A stretch of DNA of 64,000 nt, from positions 992,001 through 1,056,000 of the forward strand of contig NZ_NEVU01000003.1 in the NCBI RefSeq assembly GCF_002261355.1, given 5' to 3'. Shown here in pieces: positions 54,943 to 64,000 of this stretch. The translations under genes and the position numbers were made by a program. The stretch is from Bordetella genomosp. 12 (GTDB lineage: Bacteria; Pseudomonadota; Gammaproteobacteria; Burkholderiales; Burkholderiaceae_B). The notes under the pieces were generated by a model that was given only the letters and a program-made list of their open reading frames with translations, made no database searches and had not been told where the DNA came from. The first letter of the stretch is position 1. Every line of letters starts with the position of its first letter.

Positions 54943-56616
54943 TTACTTCAGGGCCTTATAACGCAGGCGCTTGGGCTTGGCGCCCTCGTCGCCCAGGCGG
55001 CGCTTCTTGTCGGCTTCGTACTCTTGGTAATTGCCGTCAAAAAAGACCACTTGCGAATCGCCTTCGAAGGCCAGGATGTGGGTCGCGATACGGTCCAGGA
55101 ACCAACGATCGTGGCTGATGACCATGACGCTGCCAGGAAACTCCAGCAAGGCGTCTTCGAGCGCGCGCAGCGTTTCGACGTCGAGGTCGTTGGACGGCTC
55201 GTCCAGCAGCAGCACGTTGCCGCCGGCGATCAGGGTCTTGGCCAGATGCAGACGGCCACGCTCACCGCCCGAGAGTTGGCCCACCACCTTGTTCTGATCA
55301 CCGCCCTTGAAGTTAAAGCGCCCCAGATAGGCACGCGATGGCATTTCGAACTTGCCCACGGTCAGGATGTCGGCGCCATCGGCCACGGCATCGAAAACCG
55401 TCTTTACGGCGTCCAGCGAGTCGCGTGATTGGTCGACATAGGCCAGCTTGACCGTCTGGCCCAGCTTGACCTCGCCCGAATCCGGCTGCTCGCGGCCGGC
55501 CAGCATGCGGAACAGCGTCGACTTACCCGCCCCGTTGGGACCGATAATGCCGACGATGGCGCCCGGCGGCACCTTGAAGCTCAGATCATCGATGAGCAGC
55601 CGGTCGCCATAGGCTTTGCTGACATGGTCGAACTCGATGGCCTCGTTGCCCAGACGATCACCCACCGGAATGAAGATTTCCTGGGTTTCGTTGCGCTTCT
55701 GGTATTCGTAGGAAGACAGCTCCTCGAAGCGGGCAATACGCGCCTTGGCCTTGGCCTGACGGCCCTTGGGATTCTGGCGCACCCATTCGAGTTCTTTCTT
55801 GATGGTCTTCTGGCGGGCCGATTCGCTGGCCTCTTCCTGCTTCAGGCGCGCTTCTTTCTGCTCGAGCCAGGAGCTGTAATTGCCCTTCCAGGGGATCCCA
55901 TGGCCACGGTCGAGTTCGAGAATCCACTCGGCGGCGTTGTCCAGGAAGTAGCGGTCGTGGGTGACGGCCACGACGGTGCCCGGGAATTTGTGCAGGAACT
56001 GCTCCAGCCACTCGACGCTTTCGGCATCCAAGTGGTTGGTGGGCTCATCGAGCAGCAGCATGTCGGGCTTGGACAGCAGCAGGCGGCACAGCGCGACACG
56101 GCGCTTCTCGCCCCCCGACAGATTACCCACCGTGGCATCCCAGGGCGGCAGGCGCAGCGCATCTGCGGCGATTTCCATCTGATGCTCGATGTCGTCGGAG
56201 CCGCTGGACGCGGCGGCGGCGATCACGGCCTCGAGCTCGGCCTGCTCGGCGGCCAGGGCATCGAAATCGGCATCCGGCTCTGCGTAGGCGGTGTACACCT
56301 CATCGAGGCGTTTCTTGGCGTTGAAGACCGCGCCCAGCCCTTCTTCGACGGACTCGCGCACCGTGTGTTCGGGATTGAGCTGCGGCTCCTGCGGCAGATA
56401 GCCGATGTTCAGACCCGGCATGGGGATGGCTTCGCCCTCGATCTCCTTATCCACGCCGGCCATGATTTTGAGCAGCGTCGACTTGCCCGAGCCGTTCAGG
56501 CCCAGCACGCCGATCTTGGCACCGGGGAAAAAAGACAGGGAGATGTCACGCAGGATCTGCCGTTTGGGCGGCACGATCTTGCCGACGCGATTCATGGTGT
56601 AGACGTATTGGGCCAT
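54943..56616 (-). CDS. ettA: Energy-dependent translational throttle ABC-F protein EttA
   Basis: The 557-residue soluble ABC-F protein has two ATPase cassettes: Walker A GLNGSGKST and GPNGAGKST, signatures LSGGEKRR and LSGGERGR, and the EttA-type arm and toe segments between them. It gates ribosomes by ATP/ADP ratio at the E site. No membrane span is present. Confidence 0.94.
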   Translation of the reverse strand: MAQYVYTMNRVGKIVPPKRQILRDISLSFFPGAKIGVLGLNGSGKSTLLKIMAGVDKEIEGEAIPMPGLNIGYLPQEPQLNPEHTVRESVEEGLGAVFNAKKRLDEVYTAYAEPDADFDALAAEQAELEAVIAAAASSGSDDIEHQMEIAADALRLPPWDATVGNLSGGEKRRVALCRLLLSKPDMLLLDEPTNHLDAESVEWLEQFLHKFPGTVVAVTHDRYFLDNAAEWILELDRGHGIPWKGNYSSWLEQKEARLKQEEASESARQKTIKKELEWVRQNPKGRQAKAKARIARFEELSSYEYQKRNETQEIFIPVGDRLGNEAIEFDHVSKAYGDRLLIDDLSFKVPPGAIVGIIGPNGAGKSTLFRMLAGREQPDSGEVKLGQTVKLAYVDQSRDSLDAVKTVFDAVADGADILTVGKFEMPSRAYLGRFNFKGGDQNKVVGQLSGGERGRLHLAKTLIAGGNVLLLDEPSNDLDVETLRALEDALLEFPGSVMVISHDRWFLDRIATHILAFEGDSQVVFFDGNYQEYEADKKRRLGDEGAKPKRLRYKALK

Positions 56617-56710
56617 GGACTCGGTGAGAAGGATGCAGAGGAATACCGGATTGTAGGCGGTAACCGCCAGCGCCGGGACGACACGCTGCCGGCCGGGTCT
56701 GCCCGCTGGC

Positions 56711-57616
56711 TCAGGAAGAGGCCGCGGCCGCTGCCGGCCGCCGCAGGCGCACCTGAGCCAGGCTCACGCCGGCCAGGGCAAGCAGGCCGCCGACGATGTG
56801 GTAGCCATGCGGCCGCTCGCCCAAGGCCAGGGCGGCGATGGCCACCGTCGCCACCGGCATGAGGTTCAGAAAAATGCTGGCCCGGTTGGGGCCCAGATAG
56901 CGCACGCCCTGCATCCACAGAAAGGGCGCGAAAAGCGAAGGAAAGATCGCCGCGTACAACACGAGCGGCAGATTCTGCAGGTTCAGCGGCGAAGGCGCGG
57001 CGAACAGGAAAAAAGGCAATTGAAACAAGACCACGAAGGCGGCCTGCATGAACAGCGACTGCCACACGCCGATCTGCAGATGCCATCTGCGCAGCAGCAC
57101 CCCGTACAGCGCATAGGACAACGCAGCCAGCGCCATCAAGCCGTCGCCCAGGCTGCCGCCGATGGCCAGCAACCGGGCGGGATGCCCCTCCCCTATCAGG
57201 ATGCCCAGGCCGAATAGCGCGACCAGGGCGCCAAGCACGGCCATGACGGTGGGCGGCTCGCGCAACAACAGCGAACCGACCACGATGGTCATCAGCGGCA
57301 CCGTGGAGGTGATGATGCCCATATTGGTGGCCGTGGTCGTGGCCGCCGCGACGTAAGACAAGCCCTGGAAGACCGCCATGCCCAATGCGCCCAGCACGGC
57401 CAGCCGCCACAACAGCGGCCGGATGCGCCCCCATTGCCGGACGACGCCCGGCAAGGCGAAAGGCGCCAACAGCGCCAGCGCGATCAGCCAGCGGTAAAAA
57501 CTGATGGCGGCCGGCGAAATGACGCTGGCCGCCATCTTGGTCACCACCATATTGATGGACCAGATGAGCGCGGCCAGCAAAGGGAAGACCATGTAGCGGG
57601 CGGAAGCGGAAGGCAT
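56711..57616 (-). CDS. EamA/DMT-family transporter
   Basis: The 301-residue protein has ten hydrophobic segments in two EamA repeats (ALIWSINMVVTKMAASVISP near the N-terminus; the second begins near residue 155). DMT transporters export or import small metabolites. The substrate cannot be read. ATG 57616 is preferred over longer frames that run into the upstream gene. Confidence 0.88.
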   Translation of the reverse strand: MPSASARYMVFPLLAALIWSINMVVTKMAASVISPAAISFYRWLIALALLAPFALPGVVRQWGRIRPLLWRLAVLGALGMAVFQGLSYVAAATTTATNMGIITSTVPLMTIVVGSLLLREPPTVMAVLGALVALFGLGILIGEGHPARLLAIGGSLGDGLMALAALSYALYGVLLRRWHLQIGVWQSLFMQAAFVVLFQLPFFLFAAPSPLNLQNLPLVLYAAIFPSLFAPFLWMQGVRYLGPNRASIFLNLMPVATVAIAALALGERPHGYHIVGGLLALAGVSLAQVRLRRPAAAAASS

Positions 57617-57743
57617 GACAGGCAAAAATAGGGGGAAACCCCCGGATAGTAGCGCGCAGGCCCGCCCGCCTTGGCCGTGGCCCTGCCAACAGCGCGGGAA
57701 AGCGCGACAATACGGTTTTCGCAACCCAACTGCCAGGTAACTC

Positions 57744-58250
57744 ATGTCCGCATCCGCCAAACCTCCCGCCGCGCTCGCGCGTTTCAGCGAGCCCGAACTC
57801 GAGATGCTGGCCAAAACCGCCGACGCGCTGAGCGCCTATCTGGGCCAACCCGTGCTGGCGGAAGTGGCCGAGGGCGAGGAAGGCACCGAATGGGCCGCCT
57901 TCGGCGTGGCGCTGGACGCCGACGCCAAGGAAGAGGACGAGCGCCCCCATATGCAGATGGGCGGCCCGGGCGCCCGCATCCTGGGCGGGCGCGGCGGGCT
58001 GCCCGACACCGCCGCCCAGGCCTATGAGTGCCTCTACCTCTGGGCCATCCAGATCTCGCTCACCGAGGGCGAGCGCTTCATCAAACTCGATCAGGAAGGC
58101 GAGGAATGCGCCTGGTCGGACGTCCTGTCCGACGTGCTGCCATTTGACCTCAGCGAGAACGCCGAAGACGTCCTGGACGATGACGAAGCCGAGGACGACG
58201 ATGATGAGGATGACCACCCGCACCACGACCATCACGGCCATCGCCACTGA
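57744..58250 (+). CDS. Acidic protein with Asp/Glu- and His-rich tail, unknown
   Basis: The 168-residue protein is very acidic. Its last ~25 residues are a run of Asp/Glu (DDDEAEDDDDEDD), then a His-rich stretch (HPHHDHHGHRH), which can bind divalent metals. The first 130 residues have no motif I know. The gene stands alone between the EamA gene and the peptide ABC operon, with no signal peptide. A nickel/zinc storage or chaperone role is only a guess. Confidence 0.6.
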   Translation: MSASAKPPAALARFSEPELEMLAKTADALSAYLGQPVLAEVAEGEEGTEWAAFGVALDADAKEEDERPHMQMGGPGARILGGRGGLPDTAAQAYECLYLWAIQISLTEGERFIKLDQEGEECAWSDVLSDVLPFDLSENAEDVLDDDEAEDDDDEDDHPHHDHHGHRH

Positions 58251-58265
58251 GCCGGCAGCCCGCGG

Positions 58266-59261
58266 CTAGTCCAGCCGGCCCTCCTGCACGGCATGACAGG
58301 CCACGATCGCCCCGCTGGCTGCGGGCAAGGCCTGCGGCGCTTCACTTCTGCAACGCGCATTGGCTTGCGGGCACCGCGGGTGAAACGTGCAGCCGGGCGG
58401 CGGATTGAGGGGATTGGGAACCTCGCCCGCCACCGCGGTGCGCGATTTGCCCGTGCCGTTCAGGTCCGGGATGGCTTCCAGCAACATGCGCGTGTAGGGA
58501 TGCTGCGGCCGCTGAAACAAGGCGTCGCGGCAGGCCACTTCGACCAGGCGTCCCAGATACATGACCCCCACCCGGTCGGCCACATGGTGCACCACGGCCA
58601 GATTGTGCGAGATAAAGAGGTAGGTCAGCCCCAGTTCGCGCTGCAGGTCCTTCATCAGATTGAGCACCTGCGCCTGCACCGACACGTCCAGCGCCGAGGT
58701 CGGCTCGTCGCACACCAGGAACTCCGGCCGCACGGCCAGCGCACGCGCAATCGAAATACGCTGGCGTTGCCCGCCTGAGAACTGATGCGGATAGCGGCTC
58801 TGATCGGCCGGATCCAGGCCCACCTGGCCTAGCAATTCCGCCACACGCTGCTCGCGCTGGACCGCGGTCATCGAGGTGTGGGTGAGCAGCGGCTCGGCAA
58901 TGATGCGTCCCACGCGCCAGCGCGGATTCAGGCTGGCATAGGGGTCCTGGAAGATCATCTGCAGCCGGCGGCGCAACGCCTGGCCGCGCCGCCCTTGCAT
59001 GTTCGACAAGGGTTGATCGGCGAAGGTGATGCTGCCTCGGGTCAGATCGTAAAGACCGACCAGCATGCGCGCCACGGTGGACTTGCCACAGCCTGACTCG
59101 CCCACCAGGGCCAGGGTTTCGCCGCGGGCGATCTCGAAAGACACGCCATCGACCGCCCGCAGCATGACCCGGGGTTTGCGTGCGAGTTTGCGCTCCAGCC
59201 AGGGCGCTGACACGTCGAACCAGCGCGCCGCGTCCTTGACCTGTACCAATGCATCACTCAT
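58266..59261 (-). CDS. Peptide/nickel-type ABC transporter ATP-binding protein, DppF-like
   Basis: The 331-residue ATPase has Walker A GESGCGKST, signature SGGQRQR, Walker B FLVCDEP and the C-terminal oligopeptide motif (HPRCPQANARC) found in dipeptide/oligopeptide importers. It overlaps the DppD-like stop (ATGA). It is the last gene of a five-gene importer. Confidence 0.92.
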   Translation of the reverse strand: MSDALVQVKDAARWFDVSAPWLERKLARKPRVMLRAVDGVSFEIARGETLALVGESGCGKSTVARMLVGLYDLTRGSITFADQPLSNMQGRRGQALRRRLQMIFQDPYASLNPRWRVGRIIAEPLLTHTSMTAVQREQRVAELLGQVGLDPADQSRYPHQFSGGQRQRISIARALAVRPEFLVCDEPTSALDVSVQAQVLNLMKDLQRELGLTYLFISHNLAVVHHVADRVGVMYLGRLVEVACRDALFQRPQHPYTRMLLEAIPDLNGTGKSRTAVAGEVPNPLNPPPGCTFHPRCPQANARCRSEAPQALPAASGAIVACHAVQEGRLD

Positions 59262-60232
59262 GCCCTGCTCTCCTGCTGCAGCAGCCAACAGGCCGCGCGC
59301 GACGCGCCGGCCGGCACCAACTCGGGACGGTCACGGCCGCAGCGCTCCATGCGCCGGCCGCAACGCGGATTGAAGGCACAGCCCGGCGGAATCGCATTGA
59401 GCCGCGGCATGCTGCCGTCGATCTGGACCAATCGCCCGGCCGTGCCATCCAGCTTGGGAATGGAGCCCATCAGGCCGGATGTGTAGGGATGATGCGGGCG
59501 GTGGATGACATCACCCACCGGACCGAGTTCAGCCACTCTGCCGGCATACATGACGGCAACCCGATCAGCGGTCTCGGCGATCACGCCCATATCGTGGGTG
59601 ATCAGCATGACGGCCGCCCCCTGCTCCCGGCAGAGTTTTTTCAGCAACTCGATGATCTGAGCCTGAATGGAGACGTCCAAGGCCGTCGTGGGCTCGTCGG
59701 CCACCACCAGCTTGGGCTCGGCGGCCAACGCCAGCGCGATCACCACGCGCTGGCGCATGCCGCCCGAGAACTGATGCGGGTAGTGATCGATGCGTTCGCG
59801 CGCGGCCGGAATCCCGGTCGCGGCCAACAAGTCGATGGCCCGCTCGCGCGCCTGTCGTGGCGTCAGCGTCAGGTGCGTGACAATGGTCTCGACCAGTTGC
59901 TGCCCCACGGTATAGAGCGGATTGAGCGACGTGAGCGGATCCTGGAACACCGCGCCGATCTGACGGCCGCGAACCCGGCGCATCTGGGCTTCCGGCAGGT
60001 TGTCGATGCGCCGGCCCTCGAGCAGGATTTCGCCGCCGCTGATCCGTCCGGGCGGCTCCAGCAGCCCGATGATGGCCGCGCCCGTCAGGGACTTGCCCGC
60101 GCCGGACTCGCCCACCACCCCCAGGATTTCGCCGGCGGCGAGGGAAAAAGAAACGTCATCCAGGGCCTTGAGCACGCCGCGCCGGGTGGGGAACTCGACC
60201 GACAGATGGTTGACCTGTAGCAATGGGCTCAT
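59258..60232 (-). CDS. Peptide/nickel-type ABC transporter ATP-binding protein, DppD-like
   Basis: The 324-residue ATPase has Walker A GESGAGKSLTGAA, signature SGGMRQR, Walker B VVADEPTTALDV and the oligo_HPY motif (NPRCGRRMERC). It works with the DppF-like partner. It starts 7 bp after the permease-C stop. Confidence 0.93.
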   Translation of the reverse strand: MSPLLQVNHLSVEFPTRRGVLKALDDVSFSLAAGEILGVVGESGAGKSLTGAAIIGLLEPPGRISGGEILLEGRRIDNLPEAQMRRVRGRQIGAVFQDPLTSLNPLYTVGQQLVETIVTHLTLTPRQARERAIDLLAATGIPAARERIDHYPHQFSGGMRQRVVIALALAAEPKLVVADEPTTALDVSIQAQIIELLKKLCREQGAAVMLITHDMGVIAETADRVAVMYAGRVAELGPVGDVIHRPHHPYTSGLMGSIPKLDGTAGRLVQIDGSMPRLNAIPPGCAFNPRCGRRMERCGRDRPELVPAGASRAACWLLQQESRA

Positions 60233-60239
60233 GGCTGCC

Positions 60240-61154
60240 TCAATTCAGACGCGGGTTGAGGGCATCGCGCAGCCAATCGCCCACCAGATTGACCGACAAC
60301 ACCAGCAAGACCAGCGCGGCGCCAGGGAAAATGGTGATCCACCATTCGCCGGAGAACAGGAAATCGTTGCCGATGCGTATCAAGGTGCCCAGCGATGGGG
60401 CGGTCGGCGGCACGCCTACACCCAGAAAGGACAAGGTGGCTTCGGTAATGATGGCCGTGGCCAGGTGCACGGTTGCCAGCACCAGCACCGGGCCAGTGAC
60501 GTTGGGCAGGACATGGCGGAACATAATCACCAGCGAGGGCACACCGATGACCCGGGCCGCCTGCACGTACTCGCGGTTCTTCTCGACCAGGGTGGAGCCG
60601 CGCACGGTGCGCGCATACTGCGGCCACCCCGCCAGCGCGATGGCGCCCACCAGGACCGGAAAGGCGATCATCTCATGCATGTCCCGCGGCACCACCGCCC
60701 GCGCCACGCCGTCGATCAGCAAAGCGATCAGAATGGCCGGGAAAGACAGTTGGACATCGGCCACGCGCATGATGAGCGCATCGATCCGCCCGCCGGCATA
60801 CCCGGAAATCAAACCCAGCACCACCCCGATGAGCATCGACAGCGCCACCGACGCCAGGCCGATGAGCAGCGATACGCGCGTGCCATAGAGAATGGCCGAG
60901 TAGAGATCGCGCCCCTGGCTGTCGGTCCCCAGCAGATACTTGCCCTGGCCATTGCTGTCCCAGGCCGGCGGCAACAGCGCATCGAGCAACTCCACCGAAG
61001 CAAGATCAAAAGGATTGTGGGGCGCTACCCATTGCGCGCCGAAGGCGCCCACCAGCATGAGCAGCAGCACGACGCTGGCCACGATGGCCACGGGGGTGTG
61101 CCGCCAGGACCAGCACAGGTCGCCATCCCACCAACGTTTGAGTGTGGCGCGCAT
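60240..61154 (-). CDS. Peptide-type ABC transporter permease, DppC-like
   Basis: The 304-residue inner-membrane permease has an N-terminal cytoplasmic segment (RATLKRWWDGDLCWSWRH) typical of DppC/OppC and about six helices. The inner-membrane component motif lies near residues 200-235 (REYVQAARVIGVPSLVIMFRH). Its ATG overlaps the DppB-like stop (TGATG). Confidence 0.92.
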   Translation of the reverse strand: MRATLKRWWDGDLCWSWRHTPVAIVASVVLLLMLVGAFGAQWVAPHNPFDLASVELLDALLPPAWDSNGQGKYLLGTDSQGRDLYSAILYGTRVSLLIGLASVALSMLIGVVLGLISGYAGGRIDALIMRVADVQLSFPAILIALLIDGVARAVVPRDMHEMIAFPVLVGAIALAGWPQYARTVRGSTLVEKNREYVQAARVIGVPSLVIMFRHVLPNVTGPVLVLATVHLATAIITEATLSFLGVGVPPTAPSLGTLIRIGNDFLFSGEWWITIFPGAALVLLVLSVNLVGDWLRDALNPRLN

Positions 61155-62143
61155 CAATGGCCTCCGCCCTGGCGCGAGAGCCCGGCACGCAGCCGGGGAT
61201 CCACCACGAAATACAGCAGATCGACGGCCAGATTGATCAGCACGAAAATCAGCGCGATGAGACAGAGATAGGCCGCCATGACCGGGATATCCGCGAACTG
61301 CACGGCCTGGATAAAGAGCAGACCCATGCCGGGCCACTGAAACACCGTCTCGGTCACGATGGCAAACGCGATGATGCCGCCCAATTGCAGCCCCGTGATG
61401 GTGATGACGGGCACCATGGTGTTCTTCAAGGCGTGGCCAAAATGGATCGCCCGGCGCGTCAAGCCGCGCGCCCGGGCGAACTTGATGTAATCGGCCCGCA
61501 GCACTTCCAGCATTTCCGAGCGCACCAGGCGCAGCACCAGCGTCATCTGAAACAGCGACAGCGTGATGGCGGGCAGAATGAGATGCTTCCAACCGCTGAC
61601 AGTCAGCAGGCCCGTACTCCACCAGCCCAGTTTTACCGTCTCGCCGCGGCCATAGCTGGGCAGCCATCCCAGATGCACGGAGAACACCAGGATCAGCAGG
61701 ATGCCGATGAGAAAAGTCGGCAGCGACACACCCAGCAAGGAGCCTGCCAGCACCAGTTGCGCCACCCAGCCCTTGCGCCGCAATGCGGTGTACACGCCCA
61801 GGGGCAGGCCGACCACCAGGGCCAGACAGGCGGCGACCAGCGACAGCTCCAGCGTGGCCGGCAGACGGCTTTTGATCAGGCTGGACACCGGCTCGCTTTG
61901 CCGCAAGGAGATACCAAAGTCGCCCTGCGTGGCGTTACCGATGAAGCGCGCGAACTGCAGCGCGGCCGGGTCGTCCAACCCCAGCTTGTGGCGCAACTCG
62001 GTGCGCTCGGCGTCGGTGGCGTCCTGGCCGAGCATGATGGTCACCGGATCGCCCACATACTGAAACAGCACGAAAGCCAGCAAGGCGACGGCCACCATCA
62101 CCGCGGCGGCCTGCAGGAGCCGGCGAAGAATGAATGCAAACAT
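61154..62143 (-). CDS. Peptide-type ABC transporter permease, DppB-like
   Basis: The 329-residue permease has six helices and the DppB/OppB opening (FILRRLLQAAAVMVAVALLAF). The EAA loop is near ADYIKFARARGLTRRAIHFGHAL. It follows the binding-protein gene by 61 bp. The cluster order is binding protein, permease B, permease C, then two ATPases. Confidence 0.93.
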   Translation of the reverse strand: MFAFILRRLLQAAAVMVAVALLAFVLFQYVGDPVTIMLGQDATDAERTELRHKLGLDDPAALQFARFIGNATQGDFGISLRQSEPVSSLIKSRLPATLELSLVAACLALVVGLPLGVYTALRRKGWVAQLVLAGSLLGVSLPTFLIGILLILVFSVHLGWLPSYGRGETVKLGWWSTGLLTVSGWKHLILPAITLSLFQMTLVLRLVRSEMLEVLRADYIKFARARGLTRRAIHFGHALKNTMVPVITITGLQLGGIIAFAIVTETVFQWPGMGLLFIQAVQFADIPVMAAYLCLIALIFVLINLAVDLLYFVVDPRLRAGLSRQGGGH

Positions 62144-62204
62144 AGAAGCTCACTGCGAGGCGCGGCAGCTCGTGGGCCAGCCGCCGCGCGTGACGCGATG
62201 CAGA

Positions 62205-63776
62205 TCAGTCGACCTTGACCCAGTCGGCCACCAGGCGATTGTCGGCGCGATGAATCACGCTGACATTCTTGCGCATCGCCCAGGGGATGACCTGGTCATG
62301 CAGCGGAATGTGCCCGAACTCCTTGGCATGCATTTCCAGGGCTTTGTGGATGTCGGCGTCGCGTTTGGACGTGTCGGTCTCGGTCTTGACGCGATCGATG
62401 ATGGCATCGACCTCTTTATTGCTGTAGTTGCCGATGTTGTACATCCCGTCGGCGCCCTCGCCCTTGGTGTGAATGAGGTTTTGCAGCGTGTACATGGCGT
62501 CGAACGTCGGCACGCCCCAGCCGAACAGGTAGACGCTCGTATCGTGATTCTGCACCTTGGGGAAATAGGTCGCGCGCGGCATGGCGTTGAGCGACGCCTT
62601 GACGCCGACCTTGGCCCACATGCCCACGACGGCCTGGCAGATGGCCTCGTCATTGATGTAGCGGTTGTTCGGACAGTCCAGCGTGAAATTGAGGGTGCCG
62701 TCGTAGCCGGCATCCTTGAGCAGCGCGCGCGCTTTCTCCGGGTCATAGGGCACACGTTTGTGCAGATCCTCGGCCCAACCGTGCACCTGGGGCGCGATCA
62801 TGGTGCCGGTCGGCGCGGACAAACCGCGCATCACGGCGCGCTTGATCGCATCGACATCGATGGCGCGGTAAAGCGCCTCGCGCACCCGCACATCCTGGAA
62901 GGGGTTCTTGCCCTTGATGTTCGAGTACAGCAGCTCCGGCCGCTTCTGGTCGTAACCGATATAGATAGTGCGGTACTCGTTGCCCTCGACCACCTTGGCC
63001 TGTTGCCGCAGGCGGTCCAGATCCTGCGCCGCCGGGTCGAGCACGAAGTCGATTTCGCCCGACAGCAGCGCGGCCGTGCGGGTGGCGTTCTGCTTGATGG
63101 GCGTGAAGACCACCTCGGTCACATTGCCCACCTTGTCTTTCTTGTTCCACCAATCGGGGTTCTCCTCGAAGGTGGTGCGCACGTCGACTTCACGCGACTT
63201 GAGTTTGTAAGGCCCGGTGCCGTTCGTGTTGCGCGCGGCGTAGGTTTCTTCCTTGTTGACGAAATCCTGAGGCTTGGCGACATTGTGCTTTTCCGCCCAC
63301 GCCCGGTTCATGATGAACACATTGGGTAGTTGGCGCAGCAACACGGGGTTGGGCGCGGTCGTCTCGATCTCGATCGTGTGATCGTCGACCTTGCGCGCTT
63401 CCTTGATGCCGGTGGTGTAGGCCTTGTAATTGGACGTCGGCGCCATGGCCCGGTGGATGGAGAACACGGCATCGTCGGCGGTAAACGGCGCACCGTCGTG
63501 GAACTTGACCCCCTCGCGCAGCTTGAAGCGATACAAGGTGGGCGAGACTTGCTCCCAGGAGGTTGCCAGGCGCGGGACGACCTTGAAATCCTTGTCGTAG
63601 TCCACCAGCGGTTCGTAGACATAACTGTTGGCCGCGATGGTCATGCCCTCGTTCTGCGAATGCGGGTCGAAGGTGAGGATATCGCCTTGCGCGGCCCAAC
63701 GCAGGGTTTTGGCCTGCGAGGCCAACGGCATGGCGACGGTGGCGGCGATCGCCAGCGCAATCAGGGTACGGCGCAT
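62205..63776 (-). CDS. Periplasmic peptide-type binding protein (SBP_bac_5), DppA-like
   Basis: The 523-residue protein has a Sec signal peptide (cleaved after SQAKT-type site near residue 23) and the SBP_bac_5 fold, with LREGVKFHDGAPFTADD and SYVYEPLVDYD. It captures peptides or related solutes for the importer. AGGAG lies 6 nt before the ATG. Ligand unknown. It starts the five-gene operon. Confidence 0.92.
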   Translation of the reverse strand: MRRTLIALAIAATVAMPLASQAKTLRWAAQGDILTFDPHSQNEGMTIAANSYVYEPLVDYDKDFKVVPRLATSWEQVSPTLYRFKLREGVKFHDGAPFTADDAVFSIHRAMAPTSNYKAYTTGIKEARKVDDHTIEIETTAPNPVLLRQLPNVFIMNRAWAEKHNVAKPQDFVNKEETYAARNTNGTGPYKLKSREVDVRTTFEENPDWWNKKDKVGNVTEVVFTPIKQNATRTAALLSGEIDFVLDPAAQDLDRLRQQAKVVEGNEYRTIYIGYDQKRPELLYSNIKGKNPFQDVRVREALYRAIDVDAIKRAVMRGLSAPTGTMIAPQVHGWAEDLHKRVPYDPEKARALLKDAGYDGTLNFTLDCPNNRYINDEAICQAVVGMWAKVGVKASLNAMPRATYFPKVQNHDTSVYLFGWGVPTFDAMYTLQNLIHTKGEGADGMYNIGNYSNKEVDAIIDRVKTETDTSKRDADIHKALEMHAKEFGHIPLHDQVIPWAMRKNVSVIHRADNRLVADWVKVD

Positions 63777-63945
63777 AGGAACTCCTGACATTATTCTGAA
63801 TGACCGGCGGATATTGCCGTAGCGCAGAATGCCGCGTCAATTCAGGGTTTGCGCGCATAGGCAGGCCTGTATCCCGGATCGCCGAAAAAGGCGGAAGGAT
63901 ATGCATATCGGGACGGGGAATATCGGCGCGCGCCCGGCGCCGGCG

Positions 63946-64000
63946 TCAGGACAAACCGCGCCCGCGATCACGCAGGTAGAGCAGATACCCCAAAGGCCAC
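63946..64000 (-). CDS. 3' end of an unidentified gene at the right edge
   Basis: The last 17 codons on the minus strand end in LLYLRDRGRGLS and a TGA at 63948-63946, which looks like the hydrophilic tail of a membrane protein. Too little is visible to name it. The gap 63777-63945 holds the ABC-operon promoter region. Confidence 0.4.
   Translation of the reverse strand, partial: WPLGYLLYLRDRGRGLS

Noticed and set aside
1-64000. Mobile elements, CRISPR arrays or prophage
   Set aside because: No transposase, integrase, direct-repeat arrays or phage genes were seen; the gene order is core-genome-like throughout.

Overview
This window is a high-GC chromosomal segment from a betaproteobacterium, most likely of the Alcaligenaceae (Bordetella/Achromobacter type). 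The pointers are an aat-bpt-pyrD cluster, dusB-fis-purH-ruvC-ruvA, a PHA phasin, a Bug-family tricarboxylate-type binding protein and a short MinC. Almost all of it is densely packed core genome. I see no insertion sequence, prophage, integrase, CRISPR array or rRNA operon.

Layout. 1-6.5 kb: a GntR regulator divergent from an aconitase / hydantoinase-like amidohydrolase / isochorismatase-fold amidase / CobW GTPase operon, with operator-like palindromes between them. 6.58-6.84 kb: tRNA-Gly(GCC) and tRNA-Cys(GCA), each followed by a terminator-like hairpin. 7-12.5 kb: small secreted and conserved proteins, DoxX, a LysR regulator, a Nudix hydrolase, the two N-degron aminoacyl-transferases and PyrD. 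12.5-15.5 kb: a phasin with a striking promoter, a Bug binding protein and an IclR regulator. 15.6-26 kb: a CinA-N-like protein, an EI24 membrane protein, a thioredoxin-fold protein, RhlE, AzlCD, a zinc-finger protein, an NTF2-fold protein, a YheT hydrolase, a BepA-like protease, GalU and CtaG. 26-32.2 kb is a metal-ion block: a porin, MgtA, a small MgtC-C-terminal-like protein with long untranslated leaders, and a Na/Ca-exchanger-family protein behind a yybP-ykoY (Mn2+) riboswitch. 32.2-43.5 kb: PepP, a UbiH-type hydroxylase, DusB-Fis, PurH, RuvC, RuvA, RuvB and RecQ. 43.6-49.8 kb: an usher-barrel-like lipoprotein, a two-component system and a cydAB-like pair. 49.8-57.6 kb: GlnS, MinCDE, a glycine-zipper lipoprotein, an isochorismatase-fold hydrolase, EttA and an EamA transporter. 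57.7-64 kb: an acidic/His-tailed protein and a complete five-gene peptide-type ABC importer.

The most notable points are these. (i) The CydA-like subunit at 48420-49757 lacks every canonical heme-ligand residue of cytochrome bd (His19, His186 and Met393 positions, plus the Glu99/Glu107 pair), yet is kept in a tidy operon with CydB. (ii) The mgtA leader encodes a 23-residue DPEP-plus-arginine peptide that resembles enteric MgtL. It ends at the base of a hairpin, and the mgtA ribosome-binding site lies in a second, small hairpin. (iii) A stand-alone protein resembling the ACT-like C-terminal domain of MgtC is encoded just upstream. (iv) A yybP-ykoY riboswitch precedes the exchanger gene, which points to manganese export. 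(v) The phasin promoter is bracketed by perfect 16-bp inverted repeats.

All calls come from reading the sequence and recalling family features. No searches or structure predictions were run.
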